DNA of 6,145 nt from Thermotogaceae bacterium (lineage in GTDB: Bacteria; Thermotogota; Thermotogae; B21-G9; HyVt-16), in the NCBI GenBank assembly GCA_011043375.1, contig DQYP01000044.1, positions 1 through 6,145 of the forward strand. Direction: 5' to 3'. How positions within the stretch are numbered: the first letter of the stretch is position 1; each line of letters opens with the position of its first letter. Positions 1 to 5,015 of this stretch are shown in pieces. Below the pieces are notes generated by a model. That model was not told the DNA's origin, made no database searches, and saw only the letters and a list, made by a program, of their open reading frames with translations. The translations under genes were made by a program, and so were the position numbers.

Positions 1-46
1 GACAAAAACAAGAAAAGCATTATTGGAATGACAAAACAAGAAAAAT
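1..46. repeat. Imperfect direct repeat of an A-rich unit
   Basis: GACAAAAACAAGAAAA at 1-16 recurs as GACAAAACAAGAAAAA at 30-45, one A shorter in the run, giving a period of about 29 bases. The second copy is preceded by GGAATGACA (25-33), roughly the reverse complement of the TGTCATCCC that starts the next repeat at 46, so 25-54 could form an imperfect hairpin. This is probably the tail of a dispersed-repeat cluster extending left of the window. It encodes nothing convincing. Confidence 0.5.
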
Positions 47-143
47 GTCATCCCGAACGTGAAGTATTGTGTCATCTCGACATTCCCTTTTTCGTTATTC
101 CGATACTCTCTTTATGTCATCCCGAGCGAGTGCGAGGGATCTT
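46..143. repeat. Cluster of GTCATCCCGA-type dispersed repeats
   Basis: TGTCATCCCGAACGTGAA (46-63), TGTCATCTCGACATTCCC (70-87) and TGTCATCCCGAGCGAGTG (115-132, continuing as CGAGGGATCTT to 143) are related copies of a short element. The last and most complete copy has ATCCC (119-123) and GGGAT (136-140) as inverted ends. Elements beginning GTCATCCCGAGCGA and ending in GGGATCT occur as intergenic repeats in many bacterial genomes (general knowledge). Translation of this stretch gives the CHPER-type peptides often mis-annotated as small proteins, and the 68-residue reading frame at 28-234 is of that kind. Function is unknown. Confidence 0.7.
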
Positions 144-273
144 ATTTCCAAATTGCTATTATCTTTTAGCCTTTTCAAAGACTTCAATAATATTTGTCTG
201 CTATTTTTGCTTCATTGAATATCATCACTACTAGTTAACACTATCATTGTCTTTTTCCTCGTAGTCTATTAAA
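144..273. other. AT-rich intergenic stretch with no recognisable feature
   Basis: Between the repeat cluster and the hairpin at 274 I see no credible open reading frame with a ribosome binding site, no tRNA-like fold and no well-formed promoter. It is part of a gene-free region that starts before the window and ends at the stop codon of the minus-strand transporter gene (310). Confidence 0.5.
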
Positions 274-296
274 CCTCTCCCAGGAGGGCCTTTTTT
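274..296. terminator. Weak intrinsic terminator, possibly bidirectional
   Basis: CCTCT (274-278) can pair with GGAGG (283-287, one G-T pair) around a 4-base loop. A register shifted by one base is equally possible. On the plus strand the hairpin is followed by a run of six T (291-296) after two or three bases. On the minus strand it lies 14-36 bases past the stop of the transporter gene but is followed only by TTTAATA. It would best end a transcript entering from the left, and may also serve the minus-strand gene. The short stem keeps confidence moderate. Confidence 0.45.
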
Positions 297-309
297 GATT
301 ACAGATCAG

Positions 310-1494
310 CTAATCTTTGGGTAATTCAGTTACAGTAAACTTAAACATGATGGGGATACTCAAACTCATCATGATCGCTAAAATGAAAAAAACGGCTCTG
401 AAAGACAACACACTGACCACCCCGGCTACAAGTGGTCCTATTATTCTTCCAAAAGCTCTTGCAGAACTCAGAAAGCCAAGCATCTCTCCTCTTCTGTAAA
501 TCGGAGAATACATTGATATGTACGAAGTCACACCCGTTATGAACGCTCCAAAACCAAAACCAAGTGCTACATACGATAAAATCACCATTATGTAATTTCT
601 CGCGAATCCCATAAATACTAAATTCAATATGGAAAAAAACATCCCCAGTATGGCTATGAATTTAGGATGGATTTTCTCTGCCACCCTTCCGAAAAAATAA
701 TTCGAGGGGATTTGAACCGCAGGATTGATAGCAGCCAAGATAACCGTCAAACTCTCATTCAATCCAACAACATCTCTTATGAAAACTGCCGCTAACCCCA
801 TTGCACCAGCTGTTCCAGCTTGCCTCAAAAAACTGGCTATGTAAAGTGCCCACATACCATTTCTTTTAAGAGGTTCAGGATCCTTCAAAGCCGGAAAAAC
901 CATTTCAATGAAATTCGTTGCCTTTCGCCTGTACTTCAGGATATTTTTTTCTTCCCTTATCATTAATACGGGAATGAAAGCGGAGATTAAAATAGCACTC
1001 ATCAATAATATAAGTGATTTCGAAGATGAAAGCAACAACAAAGCAGATAAAAGAATCCTACTCGATAACATTCCTATGGAGTTCGATATATTAAGAAATG
1101 AAAGCTCTCTCGGTGCGGAGGTACCTTTAAGCAGAGAGTTGTTGGCGCTCATAGCCATTGAGACTGGATCGAAGCCACACACGAAAAAGGTATAGATGAT
1201 TCCAACTGAATATATTTCGTACACATTATCAGCAAAATAATAAAAGATTGATACGATTCCTCCTATCGTCACAGACATTGCAAGAATCAATTTTTTGCTT
1301 GGAATTATATCAGATACAGCACCCCAGACTGGAGCCATAAAAGTTGTTATCGTGCCTTGAATCGAGGAAAAAATGCTTATTAAAAACAAGGAAGTACCGA
1401 TATCTTTCATGTAGAATTGAAGCAAAGGGCCAAATCCCATTATACCTATAAAACGCAGAATATTTGCAATCAATAGTGGTGTTCGCTTCTCCAA
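310..1494 (-). CDS. Major facilitator superfamily (MFS) transporter, substrate unknown
   Basis: A 394-residue polytopic inner-membrane protein of the usual MFS length, with about twelve hydrophobic segments in two halves joined by a charged central loop (about residues 180-212, with EEKNILKYRRK). The MFS loop 2-3 signature appears as GAVSDIIPSKK (58-68), with a weaker counterpart GRVAEKIHPK (269-278) in the second half, so it is probably a secondary transporter driven by an ion gradient. The start is TTG (1492-1494), supported by AAGGGGG (about 1502-1508 on the minus strand) seven bases upstream; no ATG nearby is better placed. The gene is monocistronic within the window and diverges from a second MFS gene. 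Substrate cannot be told from sequence: sugar, drug or metabolite export are all possible. It is distinct from its neighbour, so the pair is not an obvious recent duplication. Confidence 0.88.
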   Translation of the reverse strand: MEKRTPLLIANILRFIGIMGFGPLLQFYMKDIGTSLFLISIFSSIQGTITTFMAPVWGAVSDIIPSKKLILAMSVTIGGIVSIFYYFADNVYEIYSVGIIYTFFVCGFDPVSMAMSANNSLLKGTSAPRELSFLNISNSIGMLSSRILLSALLLLSSSKSLILLMSAILISAFIPVLMIREEKNILKYRRKATNFIEMVFPALKDPEPLKRNGMWALYIASFLRQAGTAGAMGLAAVFIRDVVGLNESLTVILAAINPAVQIPSNYFFGRVAEKIHPKFIAILGMFFSILNLVFMGFARNYIMVILSYVALGFGFGAFITGVTSYISMYSPIYRRGEMLGFLSSARAFGRIIGPLVAGVVSVLSFRAVFFILAIMMSLSIPIMFKFTVTELPKD

Positions 1495-1522
1495 ATCGAC
1501 ACCCCCTTAGTTTGCATTACAA

Positions 1523-1531
1523 ATTATAACA
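1523..1531 (-). promoter_or_regulatory. Extended -10 promoter for the minus-strand MFS gene
   Basis: On the minus strand 1531-1523 reads TGTTATAAT, a perfect TGn-TATAAT extended -10. There is no good -35 at 17-base spacing (TCAATC at 1546-1551), as is common for extended -10 promoters. Transcription would start near 1516, giving a leader of about 22 bases that contains the AAGGGGG ribosome binding site. Confidence 0.65.
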
Positions 1532-1533
1532 TG

Positions 1534-1558
1534 CCAAATTTGAAAGATTGAAATTTGG
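1534..1558. promoter_or_regulatory. Perfect 8-base inverted repeat, candidate operator between divergent MFS genes
   Basis: CCAAATTT (1534-1541) and AAATTTGG (1551-1558) are exact reverse complements separated by nine bases. The dyad begins three bases upstream of the minus-strand extended -10 and covers its -35 region, where a bound dimer would block or recruit polymerase. There is no T-run, so it is not a terminator. The regulator is unknown; AT-rich dyads of this size suit MarR- or TetR-like dimers, but no such gene is in the window. Confidence 0.5.
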
Positions 1559-1615
1559 TATTCTGATCTCTGAGTAAAATTCATTGAATTACCTCAATAG
1601 TAAACAATGAAATTA

Positions 1616-1624
1616 TGTGATAAT
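1616..1624 (+). promoter_or_regulatory. Candidate extended -10 promoter for the plus-strand MFS gene
   Basis: TGTGATAAT has the TGn extension and five of six -10 bases. Transcription would begin near 1631, giving a leader of about 63 bases before the ATG at 1694 and including the whole ribosome binding site. No clear -35 is seen. It competes with the better -10 at 1670-1678, which lies too close to the gene to leave a normal leader. Confidence 0.35.
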
Positions 1625-1632
1625 ATTTTTCT

Positions 1633-1647
1633 TGGAAAAAGTTTCCA
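1633..1647. promoter_or_regulatory. Perfect inverted repeat TGGAAA-AAG-TTTCCA, candidate operator
   Basis: Two exact 6-base arms (1633-1638 and 1642-1647) flank a 3-base centre, just upstream of the -35 position of the extended -10 at 1670-1678. A repressor bound here could control the plus-strand MFS gene. The arms resemble the LacI-type site at 4814-4827 (TGGAA...GTTTACA), but the spacing is one base longer, so a shared regulator is only a guess. Confidence 0.4.
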
Positions 1648-1669
1648 CTCAGAACCATATATGACAATG

Positions 1670-1678
1670 TGCTATAAT
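1670..1678 (+). promoter_or_regulatory. Extended -10 element directly before the plus-strand MFS gene
   Basis: TGCTATAAT is a perfect extended -10. Its expected start point (about 1684-1686) falls inside or just after the GGGGTGA ribosome binding site (1680-1686), so a transcript from here would have an 8-10 base leader with a damaged binding site. It may be a weak or secondary promoter, or its match may be partly accidental. Confidence 0.4.
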
Positions 1679-1679
1679 T

Positions 1680-1686
1680 GGGGTGA
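1680..1686 (+). promoter_or_regulatory. Ribosome binding site that fixes the MFS start at 1694
   Basis: GGGGTGA lies seven bases before the ATG at 1694 and pairs well with the 16S rRNA tail. The ATG codons at 1607, 1661 and 1667 in the same frame have no purine-rich site at a suitable distance. This moves the start 29 codons downstream of the longest reading frame. Confidence 0.75.
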
Positions 1687-1693
1687 CCTAAGC

Positions 1694-2950
1694 ATGCAAC
1701 ATGCAAAACAATTGAGCGCGAGAGACTTTCGTTGGAATTTCATTGTGAATTCACTCGATTTCGCATTTTTCAATCTCGGTATGACTTTTGGATCTATACT
1801 CACTCTCTTTCCAATTTTTGCTAAAAACTTGGGAGCCTCTAACTTTCAAATCGGCTTAATACCAGCTATTGCTAATCTTGGTTGGGGTTTTCCCTCAATA
1901 TTAGGAGCCAAATACGCGGAAAAAACCTCCAAGAAGTTGGACTTGGTTTTAAAAGTAACCCTTGGTGAAAGATTACCATATTTTTTCATGGCTTTAATAA
2001 GTTTTTTTATCGTTCCCTACAGTTCTAAATTGGCGCTTTATTTAACACTGATTATGCTTGGTATAGCAACCTTCTCCATGGGATTTCTTGGGCCTCCATG
2101 GATGAGCATGATAGAAAAGGTTATTGACAGTAGAAGAAGAGGAAGTTATTTTGCCATGGGAAATGGGCTTGGTGCCATTATGGGCATTGGTGGGGCAACA
2201 TTGGCGAAACACTTTCTCGAAAATTACCCATTTCCAAAAAACTTCGGTTATTCATTTTTATGTGCTTCAGTTGCTCTGATGATCTCATTTATGTTTTTAG
2301 CATTGACACGTGAGATCCCTGATGAGCATGTGAACAACGATTTGCCCTTTTCAAAGTATGTAAAAGGAATAAAAGAGGTATTGATAGATGGAAACTTCAG
2401 AAATTACATAATAAACAGAATTTTAGCTGCTTTAATGTTAGCATCAAGTGGATTCATAGTGATTTATACTGTGAAAAAGTTTTCGGTTTCAGATGAAATA
2501 GCAGCTGATTTTACAGCCTTTTTATTGGCATCTCAAGGCTTGTCTTCGTTTATCTTAGGACCTCTTGGCGATAAAGTAGGGCATAAATCCGTTTTAATAA
2601 TTGGAAGGATAACCTATATAAGTGCTATCTTACTGTTACTAACAGTTAAAAACGTGTTCTATATTTATCTGATTTTCATATTGGTTGGAATTGTAAATTC
2701 AACTAGTATGGTTGGAGACCTTGCTTTCACACTTGATCTCGTTTCCAAAAAGCGGAAGGAGCTCTACATGGGAGTGTTGAATCTTCTGATATCACCTTTT
2801 TCCTTTGTTGCACCATTGCTTGGGGGAAAGTTGGCAGATCTTTTCAATTACGAAACTCTTTTTTACTTTTCCCTTGCCATCGGTACAATTTCTTTGGTAT
2901 TTCTCATCAGATTTGTTCAAGATCCAAGAAAAAAAGCGAGTAATTTATGA
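1694..2950 (+). CDS. Major facilitator superfamily (MFS) transporter, substrate unknown
   Basis: A 418-residue integral membrane protein with about twelve hydrophobic segments. Motif A-like loops appear as GAKYAEKTSKK (71-81) and, more canonically, GPLGDKVGHKSV (289-300). Between them FLGPPWMSMIEKVIDSRRRG (131-150) matches the loop 4-5 region of MFS proteins, where a proline/tryptophan segment precedes a basic turn before the next helix. It is thus a secondary transporter. I chose ATG 1694 because of GGGGTGA upstream; the longer frame from 1607 would add a 29-residue leader that is not membrane-like and overlaps the promoter region. It diverges from the other MFS gene across a 199-base intergenic region with two dyads, suggesting regulated expression. 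Its last 44 bases overlap the convergent nucleotidyltransferase gene. Substrate is unknown; sequence similarity to the divergent transporter is not obvious by eye. Confidence 0.88.
   Translation: MQHAKQLSARDFRWNFIVNSLDFAFFNLGMTFGSILTLFPIFAKNLGASNFQIGLIPAIANLGWGFPSILGAKYAEKTSKKLDLVLKVTLGERLPYFFMALISFFIVPYSSKLALYLTLIMLGIATFSMGFLGPPWMSMIEKVIDSRRRGSYFAMGNGLGAIMGIGGATLAKHFLENYPFPKNFGYSFLCASVALMISFMFLALTREIPDEHVNNDLPFSKYVKGIKEVLIDGNFRNYIINRILAALMLASSGFIVIYTVKKFSVSDEIAADFTAFLLASQGLSSFILGPLGDKVGHKSVLIIGRITYISAILLLLTVKNVFYIYLIFILVGIVNSTSMVGDLAFTLDLVSKKRKELYMGVLNLLISPFSFVAPLLGGKLADLFNYETLFYFSLAIGTISLVFLIRFVQDPRKKASNL
2907..2950. other. Tail-to-tail overlap of two convergent genes
   Basis: The last 14 codons and stop of the plus-strand transporter (ending 2950) and of the minus-strand nucleotidyltransferase (stop 2907-2909) share 44 bases, and no terminator hairpin lies in or just beyond the overlap. 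Both carboxyl ends look natural: a basic tail after the final membrane helix, and a tail aligning with the end of AadA proteins. Confidence 0.85.
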
Positions 2951-3716
2951 ACTCATCAAGTATTTTCTGATCAAATTCTTTCCTTACTTCTTCACCTGCA
3001 TAAATTTTCATAGCGGTATGTATGATATCACCGAAACGTCGAGGAAGATTTTTCAATCCCCATTCCCCACCTTCATATTTTGACAATACTTTTCTCTCTC
3101 TCGCAGCTGCCAGAACCCTGCAATAGTTAAGAATTAAATAAACGGGATTCTTGTATCTCATGTTTTCATTCAGTGCCCAAACAACATCTCTTGCTATCGA
3201 ATCTAAATAATCGGAAAATGGTATCTTTGGAAAAACTTTTTTTATATCTTTTCCATAAAGACGTGTCCCTCTGTGGTAAGTCACTGTAATATGAGCCGCA
3301 AGATCCGGATCAGTTCTCTGTTTATCGTTCCACTTTTGCCAATCGCCATTTTTCAGCTCTTTATCGTATTTATCTCTCCAATCCTCACTGTAGTGGAACT
3401 CAAACGGGGTTGGATATTTCCAAGGTCTGAAATCATCCAGTTTTAAGATACTTAGCTCCAAAGGAATGGGATTTTTGGAAATTTTTAGCACCATCTTAGC
3501 AAATGAAAATTTTTCTTGAACATTCATAGCTTTTTCAATTACAATCAATATATCTACATCACTATGCTCAGGATTAAAGCACCCCATAGCCAACGATCCA
3601 TGGAGATAGATTCCAACTATATTTTTATTTTTCAGTATTCTCAAGGTTTCATCCACAAAATCAGTTACACGCAATTTCAAACTTTCAGATAAGTTTAACC
3701 ACGAGAATTGTTTCAA
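2907..3716 (-). CDS. AadA/ANT(3'')-like aminoglycoside nucleotidyltransferase homologue
   Basis: A 269-residue soluble protein of two domains, about the length of AadA (roughly 260). The amino half is a polymerase-beta-type nucleotidyltransferase fold: GS at 40-41, then D53-V-D55 (metal-binding aspartates), and E87 in PLELSIL, which aligns with the catalytic glutamate of AadA. The following LDDFRPWKYPTPFEFHYSEDW (about 93-113) parallels the AadA segment around IIPWRYPAKRELQFGEW. The carboxyl half (about 130-269) resembles the helical DUF4111 domain, with DPDLA (136-140), RVLAAARERKVLSK (200-213) and a tail like the AadA carboxyl end. The AadA family transfers AMP from ATP to streptomycin or spectinomycin; whether this protein does so is unproven and another small-molecule hydroxyl could be the acceptor. 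The TTG start overlaps the preceding TGA by four bases (TTGA), so translation is probably coupled. GGGAAG upstream is rather distant. Second gene of a two-gene operon. Confidence 0.82.
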   Translation of the reverse strand: MKQFSWLNLSESLKLRVTDFVDETLRILKNKNIVGIYLHGSLAMGCFNPEHSDVDILIVIEKAMNVQEKFSFAKMVLKISKNPIPLELSILKLDDFRPWKYPTPFEFHYSEDWRDKYDKELKNGDWQKWNDKQRTDPDLAAHITVTYHRGTRLYGKDIKKVFPKIPFSDYLDSIARDVVWALNENMRYKNPVYLILNYCRVLAAARERKVLSKYEGGEWGLKNLPRRFGDIIHTAMKIYAGEEVRKEFDQKILDEFINYSLFFLDLEQI

Positions 3717-4717
3717 AACGCATCATCTTCCCAAAATTGTTCAGGTGATAAAAAGTGATCTATCTTCGAAAAAGGACAGGCCGCTATACATTTACTACAA
3801 TCACTACCATACTCCACCCAAAATTCAAAGCACTTCTCAACGTTCACATAATATTTCTTCACACCGGGATTGTTTGAAATATTAAAATGATCAAAATTCA
3901 TTTCCTCTTTGAAACTTATTGCACCCTTTTCGCAGGCATCCGCACATTTGCGGCAAGTTCTACAGAAATTCGTTAAGCATTGTATGAACTCATAATCTGG
4001 TTGATCAATCGATAAAGGCAAATCTGTGAATATTTTACAAATTCTAACACGCGGGCCGTATTTCTTTGTCACAAGCAAACCGTTCCTTCCAAGTGCACCA
4101 AGGCCGGCATCTATCGCCAGCGGGATACTTAAAGCCGTATCGTTTCCAGATTGAACAGCTCTGTATCCCAAATTTCTTATGAATTCTCCCATACACGAAA
4201 GCACAAATGCCATAGTTGAATAAGCTTTTCCAGTGGTAGCTGATGAAATTATCGACGGAGAAGTAGAGATTCCAATTTTATCCATTTCTATCAAAATTAC
4301 TATAGCAGTATCTACCCCTTTTGGCAGTTCAATTCCTTGATACAACCATTTTTCATCCACCTTCGTTATTCCAACTTCAGCTGCTCCAAAAAATTTTGCT
4401 ACTTTTTTGATTTTTCTTGTGAACCGTTTCACATCTTGTATTTCAAACCTTTTTTTCTTCCAGTTTTGCGAAGGCTCCTCACCTTCCCAAGTGAAGGCGT
4501 AAGAGAATTTATCATGAACAACCCAGGAAGCCTCAGACATCGAGAATTCTAATCGGCCAAATCCAGATTTTTTGGATGTCATCACCTTTTCTACGTTTGT
4601 AGATATCCATTTTCCGTATGTAGAAAGTGATTCGTCCCAACTTGGTCTTTGAAGCATCGAGTTCTTTGGATCAAATCTTCTGTATTTTTTCTCATCTATT
4701 AAATATGGGTATTTCAT
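3713..4717 (-). CDS. Reductive dehalogenase (RdhA)-like corrinoid iron-sulfur protein, soluble
   Basis: A 334-residue cytoplasmic protein. GLGALGRNGLLVTKKYGPRV (206-224 region) and TDLPL (231-235) match the corrinoid-binding core shared by RdhA and epoxyqueuosine reductase QueG. Two [4Fe-4S] sites follow: C252-x2-C255-x2-C258-x3-C262 and C296-x10-C307-x2-C310-x3-C314-P. The segment NPGVKKYYVNVEKCFEFW then C-x2-C-x3-CPF is typical of RdhA rather than QueG. Y166, N192 and R225 are spaced 26 and 59 apart, the same as the active-site Tyr246, Asn272 and Arg305 of PceA as I recall them; this supports a reductive cleavage chemistry, substrate unknown. There is no Tat signal peptide (the early RRF has no hydrophobic stretch after it) and no RdhB-like anchor gene, so it is not a standard respiratory enzyme. 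After the last cluster only 20 residues remain, so the usual carboxyl segment is short. The ATG at 4717 is chosen for its GGAGG; the ATG at 4732 has no binding site. Confidence 0.8.
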   Translation of the reverse strand: MKYPYLIDEKKYRRFDPKNSMLQRPSWDESLSTYGKWISTNVEKVMTSKKSGFGRLEFSMSEASWVVHDKFSYAFTWEGEEPSQNWKKKRFEIQDVKRFTRKIKKVAKFFGAAEVGITKVDEKWLYQGIELPKGVDTAIVILIEMDKIGISTSPSIISSATTGKAYSTMAFVLSCMGEFIRNLGYRAVQSGNDTALSIPLAIDAGLGALGRNGLLVTKKYGPRVRICKIFTDLPLSIDQPDYEFIQCLTNFCRTCRKCADACEKGAISFKEEMNFDHFNISNNPGVKKYYVNVEKCFEFWVEYGSDCSKCIAACPFSKIDHFLSPEQFWEDDAF

Positions 4718-4725
4718 ATTCAATT

Positions 4726-4730
4726 CCTCC
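4726..4730 (-). promoter_or_regulatory. Ribosome binding site that fixes the RdhA-like start at 4717
   Basis: On the minus strand GGAGG lies eight bases before the ATG at 4717-4715. It overlaps the G of the alternative ATG at 4732-4730, which itself has only an AT-rich leader without purine run. This shortens the protein by five residues relative to the longest frame. Confidence 0.8.
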
Positions 4731-4748
4731 ATACTCGATGTTTAAAAG

Positions 4749-4757
4749 ATTATATCA
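4749..4757 (-). promoter_or_regulatory. Extended -10 promoter of the RdhA-like/nucleotidyltransferase operon
   Basis: The minus strand reads TGATATAAT from 4757 to 4749, a perfect TGn-TATAAT. The -35 position 17 bases upstream (TTTAAT, 4772-4777) is only a partial match. The predicted start near 4742 leaves a leader of about 25 bases containing the GGAGG site. Confidence 0.65.
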
Positions 4758-4792
4758 AATATTTTTGCGCGATTAAATCAGAATCCGGTATT

Positions 4793-4811
4793 ATGTTAAC
4801 TTAATGTTAAA
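4793..4811. repeat. Short direct/inverted repeat ATGTTAA between divergent promoters
   Basis: ATGTTAAC (4793-4800) is followed after three bases by ATGTTAAA (4804-4811), and TTAAC (4796-4800) and GTTAA (4806-4810) form a 5-base dyad. It lies upstream of both divergent promoters. In such AT-rich DNA it could be chance, or a regulator half-site pair. Confidence 0.3.
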
Positions 4812-4813
4812 TA

Positions 4814-4827
4814 TGGAACCGTTTACA
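4814..4827. promoter_or_regulatory. Candidate LacI-family operator with central CG
   Basis: TGGAACCGTTTACA is a 14-base near-palindrome: five of seven symmetric positions pair, with the central CG step that LacI/GalR hinge helices normally intercalate. It coincides with the -35 position (4814-4819) of the extended -10 at 4834-4842, ideal for repression. The adjacent LacI-family gene is the obvious candidate to bind it (inference). Confidence 0.6.
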
Positions 4828-4833
4828 GAAGTA

Positions 4834-4842
4834 TGCTATAAT
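4834..4842 (+). promoter_or_regulatory. Extended -10 promoter for the LacI-family regulator
   Basis: TGCTATAAT is a perfect extended -10 with the operator-like TGGAAC in the -35 position at 17-base spacing. Transcription would start near 4849, leaving a long leader of about 167 bases before the ATG at 5016. An alternative TATAAT at 4936-4941 lacks both TG extension and -35, so it is a weaker candidate. Confidence 0.55.
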
Positions 4843-4905
4843 AAAATGGAATTCTTTGTAACTTTACTGAGTATTTTTATCTTGTATTGTTTTATATTAT
4901 TCAAT

Positions 4906-4947
4906 TAACGTATATTTTAATACATAATCCCGCAATATAATACGTTA
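4906..4947. repeat. Perfect 8-base inverted repeat in the regulator's leader
   Basis: TAACGTAT (4906-4913) and ATACGTTA (4940-4947) are exact reverse complements with a 26-base spacer, and inner TATATT/AATATA stretches could add pairing. It lies in the predicted long untranslated leader and could be a weak RNA stem or two halves of a protein site. It matches no riboswitch I know. Confidence 0.4.
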
Positions 4948-4971
4948 TACTTAAAAAAATAGTATTATGAC

Positions 4972-4998
4972 TTTCATTTTAAAGTGAAATCAGTTTCA
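4972..4998. promoter_or_regulatory. Alternating TTTCA/TGAAA half-sites before the regulator gene
   Basis: TTTCA (4972-4976), TGAAA (4985-4989) and TTTCA (4994-4998) form overlapping dyads. The second pair, TGAAATCAGTTTCA, has the 14-base size of a LacI-type operator but with centre CA rather than CG. It ends six bases before the AGGAGGT ribosome binding site, so a protein bound here could act as a roadblock in autoregulation. Confidence 0.35.
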
Positions 4999-5015
4999 TT
5001 CATAGGAGGTCATCG

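Noticed and set aside
1..143. CRISPR array
   Set aside because: Copies are degenerate and unevenly spaced (24 and 45 bases), without equal-length unique spacers.
28..234. Possible 68-residue protein over the repeat cluster
   Set aside because: It has no ribosome binding site and its translation is simply the GTCATCCCGA repeat read in frame (CHPER-type peptide).
908..1195. Plus-strand reading frame of 95 codons inside the minus-strand MFS gene
   Set aside because: Shadow frame with no binding site and no family resemblance. The same holds for 317-499, 2805-3083, 4337-4552 and the minus-strand frame at 5648-5992.
1607..1693. Amino-terminal extension of the plus-strand MFS protein from ATG 1607
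   Set aside because: No ribosome binding site precedes 1607, and the segment contains a dyad and two -10 elements. GGGGTGA points to 1694.
3713..4717. Epoxyqueuosine reductase (QueG) as the identity of the iron-sulfur protein
   Set aside because: The NPGVKKYY...EKCFEFW...CSKCIAACPF region and the long amino-terminal part fit RdhA better; no HEAT-like carboxyl domain is present.
4846..4908. Short hydrophobic peptide (20 codons from ATG 4846)
   Set aside because: No ribosome binding site, and the predicted transcription start lies at or after the ATG; most likely chance in AT-rich DNA.
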